The notes: generated by a model from the letters alone, not told the origin. Positions 1 through 9,219 are shown, numbered from the stretch's first letter. The stretch: 64,000 nucleotides of DNA from Streptomyces marokkonensis (GCF_008312835.1 NZ_VSKS01000013.1:173085-237084); one strand, 5' to 3'. Program-made: numbers and translations.

Positions 1-954
1 GGTCCAGGTGCCGCTCTCCGTCGCGTACCGGTACAGCCGGCCCTTGCCGCCGTCGTACGGGCCGCCCGTGTCGCTGTACGCGAGGTAGAGGTAGCCGTTC
101 TCGGCGTCCAGGACGCCCTTGTGCGCCAGGTATCCCGTCGGCTGCCCGGCCAGCCGCTGCCATGTCGCGCCCGCGTCCGTCGACCGGTACACGGCGTTCT
201 CCTTGTCGGCGACCCCGACGTACACCGTCTTCGTCGCCGTCCCCGCGCCGCCCGTCGACTCGTCGAAGGTGACCCAGACGATTCCCTGGTTGTCGGACGC
301 GTACCCGGTCGTGTCACTCGGATCCTGGACGTAGTTCCCGGGGTTGGGGAAGGACGTCACCTCCGACCAGGTGGCGCCCGCGTCGGCCGACCGCCACAGC
401 CCGTGGCCGCTGGGCGCGCCCAGGTACAGCACGTCGTTGTCGTGGGGGTCGACCGCCAGGCGTTCCCCCATGCCCCGCCCCGGCATGTTCCCGCCGAGCT
501 TGAACGGCAGACCGGCCTTCCGCCAGCTCGCGCCCCGGTCGGTGGAGCGCAGCACGGCTCCGTTCGCCGGGTCCCAGTCGTTGGTGTACGTGCCGACCGC
601 CGCGTACACCCGGTCGGGGTCGACCGGATCGGAGGCGAGGCTCACCACACCGGTGTGGCCCCAGTCGTCCCAGCCGACCGAGTCCAGGAGGGGGGTCCAG
701 GTCTTCGTGGCCTCCTGCCAGCGGTAGGCGCCGCCGATGTCGGTGCGGGCGTAGGCCAGGTCCTTCTCGCCGCGGTTGAAGACGATGCCGGGCACGAAGC
801 CGCCGCCGTCGATGCGCGCGTTCTTCCAGGTGTAGGTGTCGGCGGCGGGCGCGGAGGCCGGCTCGGGGGCGTCGGCGGCCAGGGCGGGCGGGCCGCCCGC
901 GAGCAGACCGGCCGCCAGCGCGAGCACGGCCGTGAGGACGCGGGTTCTTCGCAC
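1..954 (-). CDS. GH74 xyloglucanase, N-terminal 318 residues (3' end outside window)
   Basis: This encodes the first 318 residues of a secreted glycoside hydrolase family 74 enzyme, which attacks the beta-1,4-glucan backbone of xyloglucan. A signal peptide ends near residue 26 (PPALA/ADAP). A seven-bladed-propeller start follows, with repeated sialidase-like blades such as YRSTDAGATWQRL and LRSTDRGASWRKAG. The block ARTDIGGAYRW holds the Asp (about residue 72) that is catalytic in the family. The GTG start is 6 nt after GAGGAAGG and gives a normal signal peptide. Family members are 700-900 residues, so more than half lies beyond the left edge. It is on the same strand as and downstream of GH48, with hairpins between them, so it probably has its own promoter. 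The family call is firm; endo or exo mode cannot be judged. Confidence 0.9.
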   Translation of the reverse strand, partial: MRRTRVLTAVLALAAGLLAGGPPALAADAPEPASAPAADTYTWKNARIDGGGFVPGIVFNRGEKDLAYARTDIGGAYRWQEATKTWTPLLDSVGWDDWGHTGVVSLASDPVDPDRVYAAVGTYTNDWDPANGAVLRSTDRGASWRKAGLPFKLGGNMPGRGMGERLAVDPHDNDVLYLGAPSGHGLWRSADAGATWSEVTSFPNPGNYVQDPSDTTGYASDNQGIVWVTFDESTGGAGTATKTVYVGVADKENAVYRSTDAGATWQRLAGQPTGYLAHKGVLDAENGYLYLAYSDTGGPYDGGKGRLYRYATESGTWT

Positions 955-1103
955 GGTGCGGTCCTTCCTCGTGGGGGGAGGGGGAGGGGGAGGGAGCGTG
1001 CGAGGGCCGGGCGGTCCTCCGTGCGTGGCCCCCGTCGTCGAACCCCCGTCGTCCGCCCGGAGGGCGGGCCGCGCGGCGTCAGGTGCGTGCTCTCTCTGGG
1101 GTC

Positions 1104-1124
1104 CCCCCGGCCGGAGGCCGGGGG
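1104..1124. repeat. C/G-rich hairpin between GH48 and GH74
   Basis: A perfect 9-bp stem (CCCCCGGCC / GGCCGGGGG) closes on a 3-nt GGA loop. It lies in the roughly 300-bp gene-free stretch 955-1254. Similar C/G-rich mini-hairpins are scattered between Streptomyces genes. It could act as a weak terminator or be a small intergenic repeat. I see no LacI-type operator and no gene in the rest of the gap. Confidence 0.4.
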
Positions 1125-1207
1125 AGTGCCGGTGAGAGTGCGTGCATGACGTCGTGAGGCAGACGGGGGTCCGACGACAGGGACCGAGAACCGCCCGGCC
1201 CGTGGTG

Positions 1208-1231
1208 GCCCCGGCGTCAGGTGCCGGGGCC
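1208..1231 (-). terminator. Likely terminator of GH48
   Basis: GGCCCCGGC and GCCGGGGCC form a perfect 9-bp stem around a loop of about 6-7 nt. It starts about 25 nt past the GH48 stop codon on the minus strand. No T-run follows, as is usual in Streptomyces. Confidence 0.55.
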
Positions 1232-1254
1232 GGTACGCGGAGCGTCGGCGGGGG

Positions 1255-4170
1255 CTATTCGAGAAGCTCCGCGTACGAGCCCATGGCCAGCGCGATGTCG
1301 GCCTGGGCCCAGAACCGGTGGTACGTGAAGGTGGGCGCGGCGCCGCCCTCGAGATAGCTCTCGATCTTCGACCAGGCCGGGTCGTCCTGGTAGAAGGACC
1401 GGATCGACTCGAAGGTGGACGACGAGTTGATCGCGTCACCGTTGGGCATGGTGCCCGTCCAGCCGCTGGGGACGTACACCGGGTCGTCGAAGCGGTTGTA
1501 GTCGGCGCGGGTCTCCGGGACGGCGATGCCGAGCGCGTCCTGGTTGTTCTCCCACATGCCGTCCAGCAGCGCCTTCGCCGTGGACGCCGCCTCCGTGTCA
1601 CCGGAGCGGTCGGCGTAGTACGTCAGCGTCTTGGCGTAGGCCGCGGCCACACCGACGTCGTTGGTGTAGTCGGTGACGCTGACGTGCAGCCCGCTGTTGG
1701 CGCCGGGCGACGACGCGTTCCAGGTGTCGGGCTTGCCCGACCACTGCAGCGTCGCCGGGATCCGGAAGGAGCCGTCCGGGTTGATCGTGGTCTCGGACAG
1801 CGCCCAGTCCACCCACTTGTCGAGGACCGACTTGGCGAGGGCGTTGCCGGTCTGCTGGTACAGCTCGGCCACGCGCTCCATCGACCACGCCTGGAAGCCG
1901 AACCACTGGTTCGAGGGCGGGTCGTGGTACACCGGCTTCTCGTCGTAGTGCATGCCGTAGAAGGTCGGCGTGCCGGACGGCGGGGTGGTGTACCGGCCCG
2001 CCCAGCTGTTGGTCGCGCCGCCCGCGATGCCGCCCTCGTCGGACTGCAGCCAGCGGTAGAACTCCAGCTGCCGCTGCATCGACTTCGCCCAGTCGCCCGC
2101 GCCCGTCGCCGACTTCGGCTTCAGCGGCGCGTACTGGCTCAGCGCGTACGCGGCGAGCGGGTTCTGGTAGCCGCCGTGCGCGTGGCTGGAGCCGATGCGC
2201 CAGGCCCAGCCCGCCGAGGTGTCGGTGGCGCCGCCCCAGGCGTAGTACCAGGACAGCAGGTAGTGCGAGGCGTCCTTGCCGGTGCCGGCCGGGCAGGACG
2301 GGCTGGTGCAGTCGCCGACCTTCTTGAAGTACTTGTCGTACATGGCGTAGCGCAGGTAGTCGCCCATCTTCGCGGCCTTGGCGACGGTCGCGGACACCTG
2401 GGAGCCCTTGCCCTGGTCCTTCGCCCACAGGTCCGCCCAGTACGCGGCCTGCACGGCACGCGCGTCGGCGTCCGGCGCGTTGGTGAACTTCCACTGCTTG
2501 GCGTAGGACGCGTCCTTGGTGAACAGGTCCAGGTAGCCGTTCTTCCCGCCGTACTTGAAGGCGTCGCAGGTGGGCTGCGGGACGGTCTCCCACACCGACT
2601 CCTGCGGCCCGCGCTGGAAGGTGTTGATGTACGACGGTCCGGTGTCCGCCGGACCCGCCTCGCACTTGCCGGGCGAGTTGCCGTAGCCGTACACGTTGTC
2701 GACGTCCTGGATCCAGTGCATGCCGTAGACGTCGTCCGTGCCGTAGGCGGACTTCAGCTCGGCCGCGATCGGGTCGGGGCCGACCGAGACACCCGAGTCG
2801 AGGGCGGACGGGTACTCGTTCGGGGTGTCGTGCTCCGGCGCGTAGGTCGCCGGCTTCGAGGCGTTGTAGAAGGAGTTCGTCGGCTGGTCGGCGTGGGTCG
2901 GGATCATGTACTTCTCCATGATCTCCCAGGCCCCGTTGAACTTCGACCAGTCACCGGTCACCTTGCCGTACATCGCCTGCAGCCACAGCAGGTAGCTGTA
3001 CGCCTCCGAGGTGGTCTCGTGACCGTGGTCCGGCGCCTCGACGATCAGCGTCTCGACCGAGTGGTACGGGATGCCCTCCGGCGAGAAGTAGCCGTTCGCC
3101 GGGTCGGTGATCTTCCCGTACAGCTCCAGGAAGCGCGCGTCGTACGCCTTCTGGGCGCCCAGCTGCGTCACCGTGACCGCCGCCTTGGCGTGGCCGGGTG
3201 CCGAGGACTCGAAGACGGCCGAGCCGCTGCCCGAGGAGTCGGCGGAGATCGTCACCTTCTGCGCGGTGTTCCAGTTCGACGGGGTGAAGGTGAGCGAGGC
3301 GCCACCGGAGACCGACAGCCCCGTGTTGCCGCTCGCACGCGTCGTCGTGACGGTCACGTTCGCGGTCGGCTGCTTGGACAGCTTCACCTCGTAGGTGCCC
3401 GACTCACCCTGCTGGACGCCCAGCTGGGACGGCGTGGCCACCACGGTGGGACCGGAGGCGACCGTGATGCCGACCGGGGTGGAGTCGGCGGAGGCGCCCA
3501 TGCTGTCGTACGCCTTCGCCACCAGCGAATGACTGCCCACGGCCAAGCCGGCGGCCGAGAGCGTGAAGGGCGCGCTGGTGTCGGTGCCCAGCAGCTCGGT
3601 GTCGTCGTAGAACTCCACCTTGGTGATCGTGGCGTCGTCGGCCGCCGCGGCGGTGGCCGCGAGCGGGACGGTCTCGCCCTGCGTGTAGACCGCGCCCGCC
3701 TGCGGGCTGGTCAGCACGGTGATCGGCGGCTGGTGGGCCCCGGTGCAGGTGGTGCCGTTGATCGCGAAGGACGTGGGAGCGGCGTTGCTGCCGCTGTAGG
3801 AGAACTGCGCGCCGGTCGTGACGGCGCCGCCGGCGGCGATCCGGGCGTTGTGCCCGGCGTTCTTCACGGTCACGGTTGTGCCGGACTGCGACCAGCTGCC
3901 GTTCCAGCCGTTCACCAGCCTCTGGTTGCCCGCGTAGTCGTACGTCAGGGTCCAGCCGTCGATGACGTCCGCGCCGCGGTTGGTGAGGGTCAGGTCGACG
4001 GTGAAGCCGGACCCCCAGTCGTTCGCCTTGTGGTCGACGCTGCACTGAACCGCGGCCGCCTGGGCGGGAGTCGAGCCGGTCGAGAGCATCGTCAACGGAA
4101 GCGCCAGAGCGGCCGCGACGGCCGTTAACAGGCGCCGGACGCCGCTGCGTCTCCTGGGTGGGGGATGCAT
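1255..4170 (-). CDS. GH48 cellulase with N-terminal CBM2
   Basis: A secreted 971-residue reducing-end-acting processive cellulase. A signal peptide (1-39, ending TPAQA) is followed by a family 2 cellulose-binding module (about 41-143) with the paired Cys and Trp/Asn-rich strands typical of CBM2. Next come an Ig-like module (about 148-237), a second beta module (about 240-337) and the GH48 catalytic domain (about 343-971). The motif [12 protein letters not shown] (about 382-393) contains the conserved Glu used as the general acid. GH48 enzymes are key cellulases acting with GH6 exocellulases, and a GH6 gene is divergent from this one. A perfect CebR-type box lies 47 bp upstream, so repression relieved by cello-oligosaccharides is expected. 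The ATG gives a good signal peptide. Confidence 0.95.
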   Translation of the reverse strand: MHPPPRRRSGVRRLLTAVAAALALPLTMLSTGSTPAQAAAVQCSVDHKANDWGSGFTVDLTLTNRGADVIDGWTLTYDYAGNQRLVNGWNGSWSQSGTTVTVKNAGHNARIAAGGAVTTGAQFSYSGSNAAPTSFAINGTTCTGAHQPPITVLTSPQAGAVYTQGETVPLAATAAAADDATITKVEFYDDTELLGTDTSAPFTLSAAGLAVGSHSLVAKAYDSMGASADSTPVGITVASGPTVVATPSQLGVQQGESGTYEVKLSKQPTANVTVTTTRASGNTGLSVSGGASLTFTPSNWNTAQKVTISADSSGSGSAVFESSAPGHAKAAVTVTQLGAQKAYDARFLELYGKITDPANGYFSPEGIPYHSVETLIVEAPDHGHETTSEAYSYLLWLQAMYGKVTGDWSKFNGAWEIMEKYMIPTHADQPTNSFYNASKPATYAPEHDTPNEYPSALDSGVSVGPDPIAAELKSAYGTDDVYGMHWIQDVDNVYGYGNSPGKCEAGPADTGPSYINTFQRGPQESVWETVPQPTCDAFKYGGKNGYLDLFTKDASYAKQWKFTNAPDADARAVQAAYWADLWAKDQGKGSQVSATVAKAAKMGDYLRYAMYDKYFKKVGDCTSPSCPAGTGKDASHYLLSWYYAWGGATDTSAGWAWRIGSSHAHGGYQNPLAAYALSQYAPLKPKSATGAGDWAKSMQRQLEFYRWLQSDEGGIAGGATNSWAGRYTTPPSGTPTFYGMHYDEKPVYHDPPSNQWFGFQAWSMERVAELYQQTGNALAKSVLDKWVDWALSETTINPDGSFRIPATLQWSGKPDTWNASSPGANSGLHVSVTDYTNDVGVAAAYAKTLTYYADRSGDTEAASTAKALLDGMWENNQDALGIAVPETRADYNRFDDPVYVPSGWTGTMPNGDAINSSSTFESIRSFYQDDPAWSKIESYLEGGAAPTFTYHRFWAQADIALAMGSYAELLE

Positions 4171-4216
4171 GGTGCTGGTTCCTCCTGCGACTCGGTCATG
4201 TCAAGCCTTGAACCAG

Positions 4217-4230
4217 TGGGAGCGCTCCCA
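4217..4230. promoter_or_regulatory. CebR operator (perfect palindrome TGGGAGCGCTCCCA)
   Basis: This 14-bp palindrome is identical to the operator bound by the LacI-family repressor CebR in Streptomyces and CelR in Thermobifida; binding is released by cellobiose or cello-oligosaccharides. It lies 47 bp upstream of the GH48 start. No cebR gene is in the window, so control is in trans. Confidence 0.88.
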
Positions 4231-4359
4231 TAGTGAGGACGGGGTGGTGAGCGGTCAAGCCTTGTGGAGAATCGAAAAGATTCGACGGTTCGAGTCGGGC
4301 GAATGTCAGCAGCCCCTCTGTTCTTCGCCGTCACTTGGCGCTAGCTTCAAGTACACCAG

Positions 4360-4373
4360 TGGGAGCGGTTCCA
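4360..4373. promoter_or_regulatory. Imperfect CebR-type operator (TGGGAGCGGTTCCA)
   Basis: It matches the 14-bp CebR box at 12 of 14 positions. It lies 290 bp before the GH6 start, in the same intergenic region as the perfect box. It may serve the GH6 promoter or act with the first site. Confidence 0.65.
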
Positions 4374-4663
4374 TCAGTCGACGCGTCCGTCACGACGCGT
4401 CCGAGCTGCAAGGAGTCGCTCATGCGCCACCCCCCGCGTTCAGTACTTTCAGCGGTCCCCGTGCACGTGTGGAGCACCTGACGCGGGGCGCTCGTTCCCG
4501 TGGGATCCCCTTGCCGTCCGCGCTGCCCGGACTTCGTCCCGGCGGCCTCGCGGGCCTGTCCCGACCAGGCCCGGACGGCACTCCCACCCGTAAGGCACCA
4601 GGCCGCGAGATCGTCCGCGCGCGCCCCAGAAGGACAGCCCCCTACGGATAGGAAACCCGCACC

Positions 4664-6382
4664 ATGAGTCGCACCAGAACCGCGCTTCTCGCCGCGATGG
4701 CGCTGGTCGCCGGCGCCACCGGGACGGCGTTCGCCGTCGTCCCCGGCGACGCCGGCGCGGCCGCCGTCCCCTGCACCGTGGACTACCAGGTGCAGAACCA
4801 GTGGGACACCGGCTTCACCGCGTCCGTGAAGGTCACCAACAACGGCGCCGCGAAGTCGTCGTGGGCGGTGAAGTGGTCCTACGCCGGCAACCAGAAGGTC
4901 ACCAGCGGCTGGAACGCCAAGGTCACCCAGTCCGGCGCGAACGTCACCGCCGCCAACGAGTCCTACAACGGCACGCTCGCCACCGGCGGTTCGGCCACCT
5001 TCGGCTTCCAGGGCACCTACAGCGGCAGCAACGCCGTTCCCGCCACCTTCACCCTCGACGGCGTGACCTGCAACGTCGACTCCGGTGGCCCGACCGATCC
5101 GCCGGACCCGACCGACCCGCCCCCCGGCAACCGGGTGGACAACCCCTACGACGGCGCCAAGGTGTACGTGAACCCGGAGTGGTCGGAGAAGGCCGCCGCC
5201 GAGCCGGGCGGCAGCCGCATCGCGAACCAGCCCACCGGTGTCTGGCTGGACCGCACCGCCGCCATCAACGGCGTGAACGGCGGCATGGGCCTGCGCGACC
5301 ACCTCGACGAGGCCCTGCGGCAGAAGGGTTCAGGCGAGCTCGTCGTCCAGCTGGTCATCTACAACCTGCCCGGCCGTGACTGCGCCGCCCTCGCCTCCAA
5401 CGGCGAGCTCGGCCCGACGGAGATCGACAAGTACAAGACCGACTACATCGACCCGATCAAGGCCATCCTCGCCGACTCGAAGTACGCCTCGCTGCGGATC
5501 GTCACCACGGTCGAGATCGACTCCCTGCCGAACCTGGTCACCAACGTCTCCCCGCGGGCCACCGCCACGCCCAACTGCGACGTCATGAAGGCCAACGGCA
5601 ACTACGTCAAGGGCGTCGGCTACGCCCTCAACAAGCTCGGTGACGTGCCCAACGTCTACAACTACGTGGACGCCGGCCACCACGGCTGGCTGGGCTGGGA
5701 CGACAACTTCGGCCCCTCGGCGGACCTGTTCAAGCAGGCCGCCACCGCCGAGGGCGCGACGGTCGCCGACGTGCACGGCTTCATCGCCAACACGGCCAAC
5801 TACAGCGCGCTGAAGGAGGACCACTTCTCCATCGGCGACAACGTGGCCGGCAAGTCGGTGCGCGAGTCGAAGTGGGTCAGCTGGAACCGCTACGTCGACG
5901 AGCTGTCGTACGCCCAGGCGCTGCGCGACCAGTTGGTCTCGATCGGCTTCGACTCGGGCATCGGCATGCTGATCGACACCTCCCGCAACGGCTGGGGCGG
6001 TGCGAACCGGCCCACCGGACCCGGTGCCACGACCAGCGTGGACACCTACGTCGACGGCGGCCGCTACGACCGCCGGTTCAACACGGGCAACTGGTGCAAC
6101 CAGTCGGGAGCCGGACTCGGTGAGCGGCCCCAGGCCTCCCCGGAGCCCGGGATCGACGCCTACGTGTGGATGAAGCCCCCGGGCGAGTCCGACGGGGCGA
6201 GCGAGGTCATCGACAACGACGAGGGCAAGGGCTTCGACCGGATGTGCGACCCGACGTACACCGGCAACCCGCGCAACGACAACAACATGTCGGGTGCCCT
6301 GCCCGACGCCCCGATCTCCGGGCACTGGTTCTCCGCCCAGTTCCAGGAGCTGATGAAGAACGCCTACCCGCCGCTGTCGTGA
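4664..6382 (+). CDS. GH6 exocellulase (cellobiohydrolase) with N-terminal CBM2
   Basis: A secreted 572-residue cellulase releasing cellobiose from the non-reducing end of cellulose. A signal peptide (about 1-34) is followed by a family 2 cellulose-binding module (about 35-137), a Pro/Asp/Thr-rich linker (about 140-156, repeated TDPPDP) and a GH6 domain to the end. The C-terminal blocks GRYDRRFNTGNWCNQSGAG and PEPGIDAYVWMKPPGESDG match the cellobiohydrolase branch (Thermobifida Cel6B type) better than the shorter endoglucanases. The ATG is preceded by AGGAAA at a proper distance. It is divergent from GH48, and the two would attack opposite chain ends. The shared region carries CebR boxes. A strong hairpin follows the stop. 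Confidence 0.95.
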   Translation: MSRTRTALLAAMALVAGATGTAFAVVPGDAGAAAVPCTVDYQVQNQWDTGFTASVKVTNNGAAKSSWAVKWSYAGNQKVTSGWNAKVTQSGANVTAANESYNGTLATGGSATFGFQGTYSGSNAVPATFTLDGVTCNVDSGGPTDPPDPTDPPPGNRVDNPYDGAKVYVNPEWSEKAAAEPGGSRIANQPTGVWLDRTAAINGVNGGMGLRDHLDEALRQKGSGELVVQLVIYNLPGRDCAALASNGELGPTEIDKYKTDYIDPIKAILADSKYASLRIVTTVEIDSLPNLVTNVSPRATATPNCDVMKANGNYVKGVGYALNKLGDVPNVYNYVDAGHHGWLGWDDNFGPSADLFKQAATAEGATVADVHGFIANTANYSALKEDHFSIGDNVAGKSVRESKWVSWNRYVDELSYAQALRDQLVSIGFDSGIGMLIDTSRNGWGGANRPTGPGATTSVDTYVDGGRYDRRFNTGNWCNQSGAGLGERPQASPEPGIDAYVWMKPPGESDGASEVIDNDEGKGFDRMCDPTYTGNPRNDNNMSGALPDAPISGHWFSAQFQELMKNAYPPLS

Positions 6383-6395
6383 CGGGCTGATCACC

Positions 6396-6437
6396 GGTCC
6401 GCCGGGTCCGGGCCACGAGGTCCGGGCCCGGCGGACC
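6396..6437 (+). terminator. Terminator of GH6
   Basis: A long, nearly perfect inverted repeat, with GGTCCGCCGGG pairing with CCCGGCGGACC and an inner GTCCGGGCC pair, begins 13 nt after the stop codon. Confidence 0.75.
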
Positions 6438-6474
6438 ACCGCACTCCTCCCGCCCGGCGCGTTTTTGCGCGAAC

Positions 6475-6490
6475 GGCAACATCGGTTGCC
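6475..6490. promoter_or_regulatory. Inverted repeat upstream of the methyltransferase
   Basis: GGCAAC-atcg-GTTGCC forms a perfect 6-bp dyad about 55 bp before the methyltransferase start. It could be an operator or a 5' leader hairpin. It does not fit the Zur or Nur consensus that a His-rich product might suggest. The regulator is unknown. Confidence 0.3.
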
Positions 6491-6545
6491 CGTGCGCGGT
6501 GCGTCGTCGCACCCTGACGGCATCCGAGCGGAGAGGCTGATCGGC

Positions 6546-7460
6546 ATGGCGCACCACCACGAGCACGAGCACCACACGCACCAGCAGGGACACGGACACG
6601 GCCACGGACACGTCCACGACGACATCGACTGGGCCGAGATGGCACCCCTGCTCGAGGCGCAGGCGGAACTGTTCACCCCCCTGTACGAGCGTGCCCTGAG
6701 CTGGCTGGCGAAGGAGGTGACCGAACCGGGTCTGATCGTGGACGCGGGCAGCGGGCCCGGAGTCATCGCCTGCCTGTTCGCCGAGACGTTCCCGGGTGCC
6801 CGGATCGTGGCCGTGGACGGCTCCGAGCCGCTGCTTCAGCGGGCCCGCGCCCGGGCGGAGCGCCAGGGCGCGGCCGACCGCTTCGGCACCCTCGCCGGCG
6901 AACTCCCCGACGTGCTGGGCGAACTGGACTACCCCGCCGACCTGTTGTGGGCCAGCCGCAGCGTCCACCACCTGGGCGACCAGCGCGCCGCGCTGGCCGC
7001 CTGCGCCGAGCGCCTGGCACCGGGCGGCACCCTCGCGGTGATGGAGGGCGGCCTGCCCGCCCGTTTCCTGCCGCGTGACATCGGGTTCGGCCGGCCCGGA
7101 CTCCAGGCCCGCGTCGACGCGGCGGAGGAGGACCGGTTCAGCCGGATGCGCGCCGAACTGCCGGGCTCCGTGGCCGCCGTCGAGGACTGGCCCGCGCTGC
7201 TGACCGCGGCCGGCCTGCACCACACCCGCTCGCGCACCTTCCTCCTCGACCTCCCCGCCCCGGCCACGGACCGCGCCCGCGCCTACGTGACCGCCGCGCT
7301 CACCCGCACCCGCGAGGTCATCGGCGAGGACCTGGACGCCGACGACCGCGCCACCCTCGACCGGCTCCTCGACCCCGGCGACCCGGCGGGCGTGCACCAC
7401 CGCCCTGACCTGTTCGTCCTGGCGGCCCACACGGTCCACGCGGCGGTGCGGCCGGTGTGA
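6546..7460 (+). CDS. SAM-dependent methyltransferase with His-rich N-terminus
   Basis: A 304-residue class I methyltransferase. The SAM-binding motif I is DAGSGPG (66-72); the acidic residue ending strand 2 (VAVDGSEP) and the motif before strand 4 (LLWASRSVHHL) follow in order. Substrate and product are unknown. The first 24 residues hold twelve His in HEHEHH and GHGHGH runs, a pattern seen in metal-binding proteins and unusual for this fold, so a metal-linked role is possible. I chose this ATG because GGAGAGG precedes it; an upstream TTG would add 27 residues without a ribosome site. It stands alone between two terminator- or operator-bearing gaps. Confidence 0.75.
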   Translation: MAHHHEHEHHTHQQGHGHGHGHVHDDIDWAEMAPLLEAQAELFTPLYERALSWLAKEVTEPGLIVDAGSGPGVIACLFAETFPGARIVAVDGSEPLLQRARARAERQGAADRFGTLAGELPDVLGELDYPADLLWASRSVHHLGDQRAALAACAERLAPGGTLAVMEGGLPARFLPRDIGFGRPGLQARVDAAEEDRFSRMRAELPGSVAAVEDWPALLTAAGLHHTRSRTFLLDLPAPATDRARAYVTAALTRTREVIGEDLDADDRATLDRLLDPGDPAGVHHRPDLFVLAAHTVHAAVRPV

Positions 7461-7467
7461 CGGCTTG

Positions 7468-7487
7468 ACTTGGAGAGCTCTCCAAGT
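7468..7487. promoter_or_regulatory. Perfect 20-bp palindrome, likely operator of the SDR gene
   Basis: ACTTGGAGAGCTCTCCAAGT is perfectly palindromic and overlaps a TTGACT -35-like hexamer at 7465-7470. Dyads of this length and A/G-rich half-sites fit TetR or MarR regulators. No regulator gene is adjacent, so the cognate protein is elsewhere. Confidence 0.7.
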
Positions 7488-7528
7488 GATGGACTCCCCG
7501 GCACGCAACGAACACACAGGGGGTTTCC

Positions 7529-8230
7529 ATGACCGACTCTCCGGTCGCGCTCGTCACCGGTGGGGGCAGCGGCATCGGCGCCGCCGTCGCACGGCGGCTG
7601 CTGGACGCGGGACAGCGGGTGGCCGTCACCGGGCGGAGCGAGGAGCGGCTGCGCGGCTTCGCGAAGGAACTGGGGGAGCCCGAAAGGCTGTTGACGATCC
7701 CGGGTGACGCGGCGGTGTACGAGGACGTGCGGTCGGCGGTCGACACCGCGCTGGCGGAGTTCGGCCGGCTGGACACCGTCGTCGCCAACGCGGGCTACGC
7801 CACCGGTGATTCGGTCGCCGAGGGCGACCCCGCCGGGTGGACCGGGATGGTGCTGACCAACGTCCTCGGTCCCGCGCTGCTCATCCGGGCGTCCATCGAC
7901 GCCCTGAAGGAGACCCGCGGACGGATCGTCCTGGTCGGCAGCGTCGCCGGGTTCGTGCCCACGCCGGGCAACCTCTACGGCGCGACGAAGTGGGCGGTGA
8001 CCGGGCTCGCCGAGAACACCCGGCGGCAGGTCACCGAGTGGGGCGTCGGCGTCACCCTGATCGCGCCCGGCCGCGTGGACACCCCGTTCTGGGACGCCCA
8101 CGGCAGCCTGCCGCCCGGGCATCTGCTCACCGCCGGCCAGATCGCCGACTCCGTCGTGTGGGCCATGGGGCAGCCGGCCGGAGTCGACGTCAACACCGTG
8201 GTCGTACGGCCCGTCGGCCAGCCCAACTGA
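7529..8230 (+). CDS. Short-chain dehydrogenase/reductase (SDR)
   Basis: A 233-residue classical SDR using NAD(P)H. The cofactor loop is VTGGGSGIGAA (about 9-19), the NAG strand motif is VVANAGYA, and the active site is the Ser of VGSVAG with YGATK (Tyr-x-x-x-Lys). An Arg in TGRSEERL after strand 2 suggests preference for NADP. The substrate cannot be told. An AGGGGG ribosome site precedes the ATG. The gene sits directly behind a perfect 20-bp palindrome, so it is probably switched by a ligand-sensing repressor. It is convergent with the aldo/keto reductase gene and shares a bidirectional terminator with it. Confidence 0.88.
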   Translation: MTDSPVALVTGGGSGIGAAVARRLLDAGQRVAVTGRSEERLRGFAKELGEPERLLTIPGDAAVYEDVRSAVDTALAEFGRLDTVVANAGYATGDSVAEGDPAGWTGMVLTNVLGPALLIRASIDALKETRGRIVLVGSVAGFVPTPGNLYGATKWAVTGLAENTRRQVTEWGVGVTLIAPGRVDTPFWDAHGSLPPGHLLTAGQIADSVVWAMGQPAGVDVNTVVVRPVGQPN

Positions 8231-8248
8231 CCACCGCCACCACAACGA

Positions 8249-8285
8249 CGCGGACGGCCTCCCCGCCGAGGGGAGGCCGTCCGCG
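8249..8285. terminator. Bidirectional terminator between SDR and aldo/keto reductase
   Basis: A perfect 16-bp stem, built around GGACGGCCTCCCC and its complement, closes on the 5-nt loop GCCGA. It lies between the stops of two convergent genes. Confidence 0.85.
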
Positions 8286-8294
8286 TGCCCGGCG

Positions 8295-9128
8295 TCAGCC
8301 GGCGTTGAACTCCGCGGGGTCCGGACCGATCCGCCGGTCCTCGTTCAGCGCGCTGATCGCGGCGAGGTCCTCGGCGTCCAGGCTGAACCCGAAGACGTCG
8401 ATGTTCTCCTGGATCCTGGACGGCGTCACCGACTTCGGGATGACGACGTTGCCCAGCTGGAGGTGCCAGCGCAGCACCACCTGCGCCGGCGTGCGGCCGT
8501 GCTTCCGCGCGATCGCCACGATCGCCGGGACCTCCAGGATGCCCTTGCCGGAGCCCAGGGGCGACCACGCCTCCGTGGCGATGCCCTGCTCGGCGTGGTA
8601 CTCACGCGCGGCGTGCTGCTGCAGGTGCGGGTGCAGCTCGATCTGGTTGACCGCCGGCACGACGGACGTCTCGCCGATCAGGCGCTCCAGGTGCTCCGGC
8701 AGGAAGTTGGACACGCCGATGGCGCGGACGCGGCCGTCGGCGTGCAGCTTCTCGAACGCCTTGTAGGTGTCGACGTACCTGTCACGCGCGGGCGTCGGCC
8801 AGTGGATGAGGTACAGGTCCACGTAGTCGAGACCGAGCTTCGACAGCGACGTGTCGAAGGCCCGCAGGGTGGCGTCGTACCCCTGGTCGCTGTTCCAGAG
8901 CTTGGTGGTGACGAAGAGGTCCTCGCGCGGGACGTCCGACCTCGCGACGGCCTTGCCCGTGCCCTCCTCGTTGCCGTAGACCGCCGCGGTGTCGATGCTG
9001 CGGTAGCCCGCCTCCAGCGCCGTCGCCACGGCCGTCTCGGCCTCCGCGTCCGGCACCTGCCAGACGCCGAAGCCCAGCTGGGGCATCTCGACGCCGTTGT
9101 TCAGGATGATCGGGGGGACCTTGCTCAC
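8295..9128 (-). CDS. Aldo/keto reductase (AKR5 / 2,5-diketogluconate reductase type)
   Basis: A 277-residue NADPH-dependent aldo/keto reductase with a TIM-barrel fold. All four catalytic residues are visible: Asp46 and Tyr51 (DTAAVY), Lys76 (TTKLW) and His109 (LIHW). The C-terminal IPKSVTPSRIQEN holds the NADPH 2'-phosphate-binding segment. Length and the opening (LNNGVEMPQLGFGVW) fit the bacterial AKR5 group often named 2,5-diketo-D-gluconate reductase, but many members are general aldehyde/ketone reductases. It starts at GTG with a purine-rich leader. It faces the SDR across a shared terminator; the next gene on its strand is the acyl-CoA ligase. Confidence 0.92.
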   Translation of the reverse strand: MSKVPPIILNNGVEMPQLGFGVWQVPDAEAETAVATALEAGYRSIDTAAVYGNEEGTGKAVARSDVPREDLFVTTKLWNSDQGYDATLRAFDTSLSKLGLDYVDLYLIHWPTPARDRYVDTYKAFEKLHADGRVRAIGVSNFLPEHLERLIGETSVVPAVNQIELHPHLQQHAAREYHAEQGIATEAWSPLGSGKGILEVPAIVAIARKHGRTPAQVVLRWHLQLGNVVIPKSVTPSRIQENIDVFGFSLDAEDLAAISALNEDRRIGPDPAEFNAG

Positions 9129-9219
9129 GAGCTCTCGATCCTTCGGTTGTGGTCAGGTGTTACAGGTGTACCCCCATCGTCAACGATCACGGCCCGCGGT
9201 GCATTCCTGACCGGAGAAT

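Larger units (their letters stand above)
4171..4663. promoter_or_regulatory. Shared divergent promoter region of GH48 and GH6
   Basis: This 493-bp gene-free stretch separates the two divergent cellulase genes. It holds two CebR-type operators, one near each gene's likely promoter. The GH6 gene has its ribosome site AGGAAA just before its ATG. Short open frames across the region have no ribosome site and poor coding character. Confidence 0.7.

Noticed and set aside
1318-4128. A 936-codon plus-strand frame opposite GH48
   Set aside because: It is the antisense shadow of a clear GH48 gene, with Arg/Val-rich low-complexity translation and no ribosome site.
6475-6490. Zur or Nur box before the His-rich methyltransferase
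   Set aside because: The dyad GGCAAC-atcg-GTTGCC does not have the spacing or bases of either consensus, so no named metal regulator is assigned.
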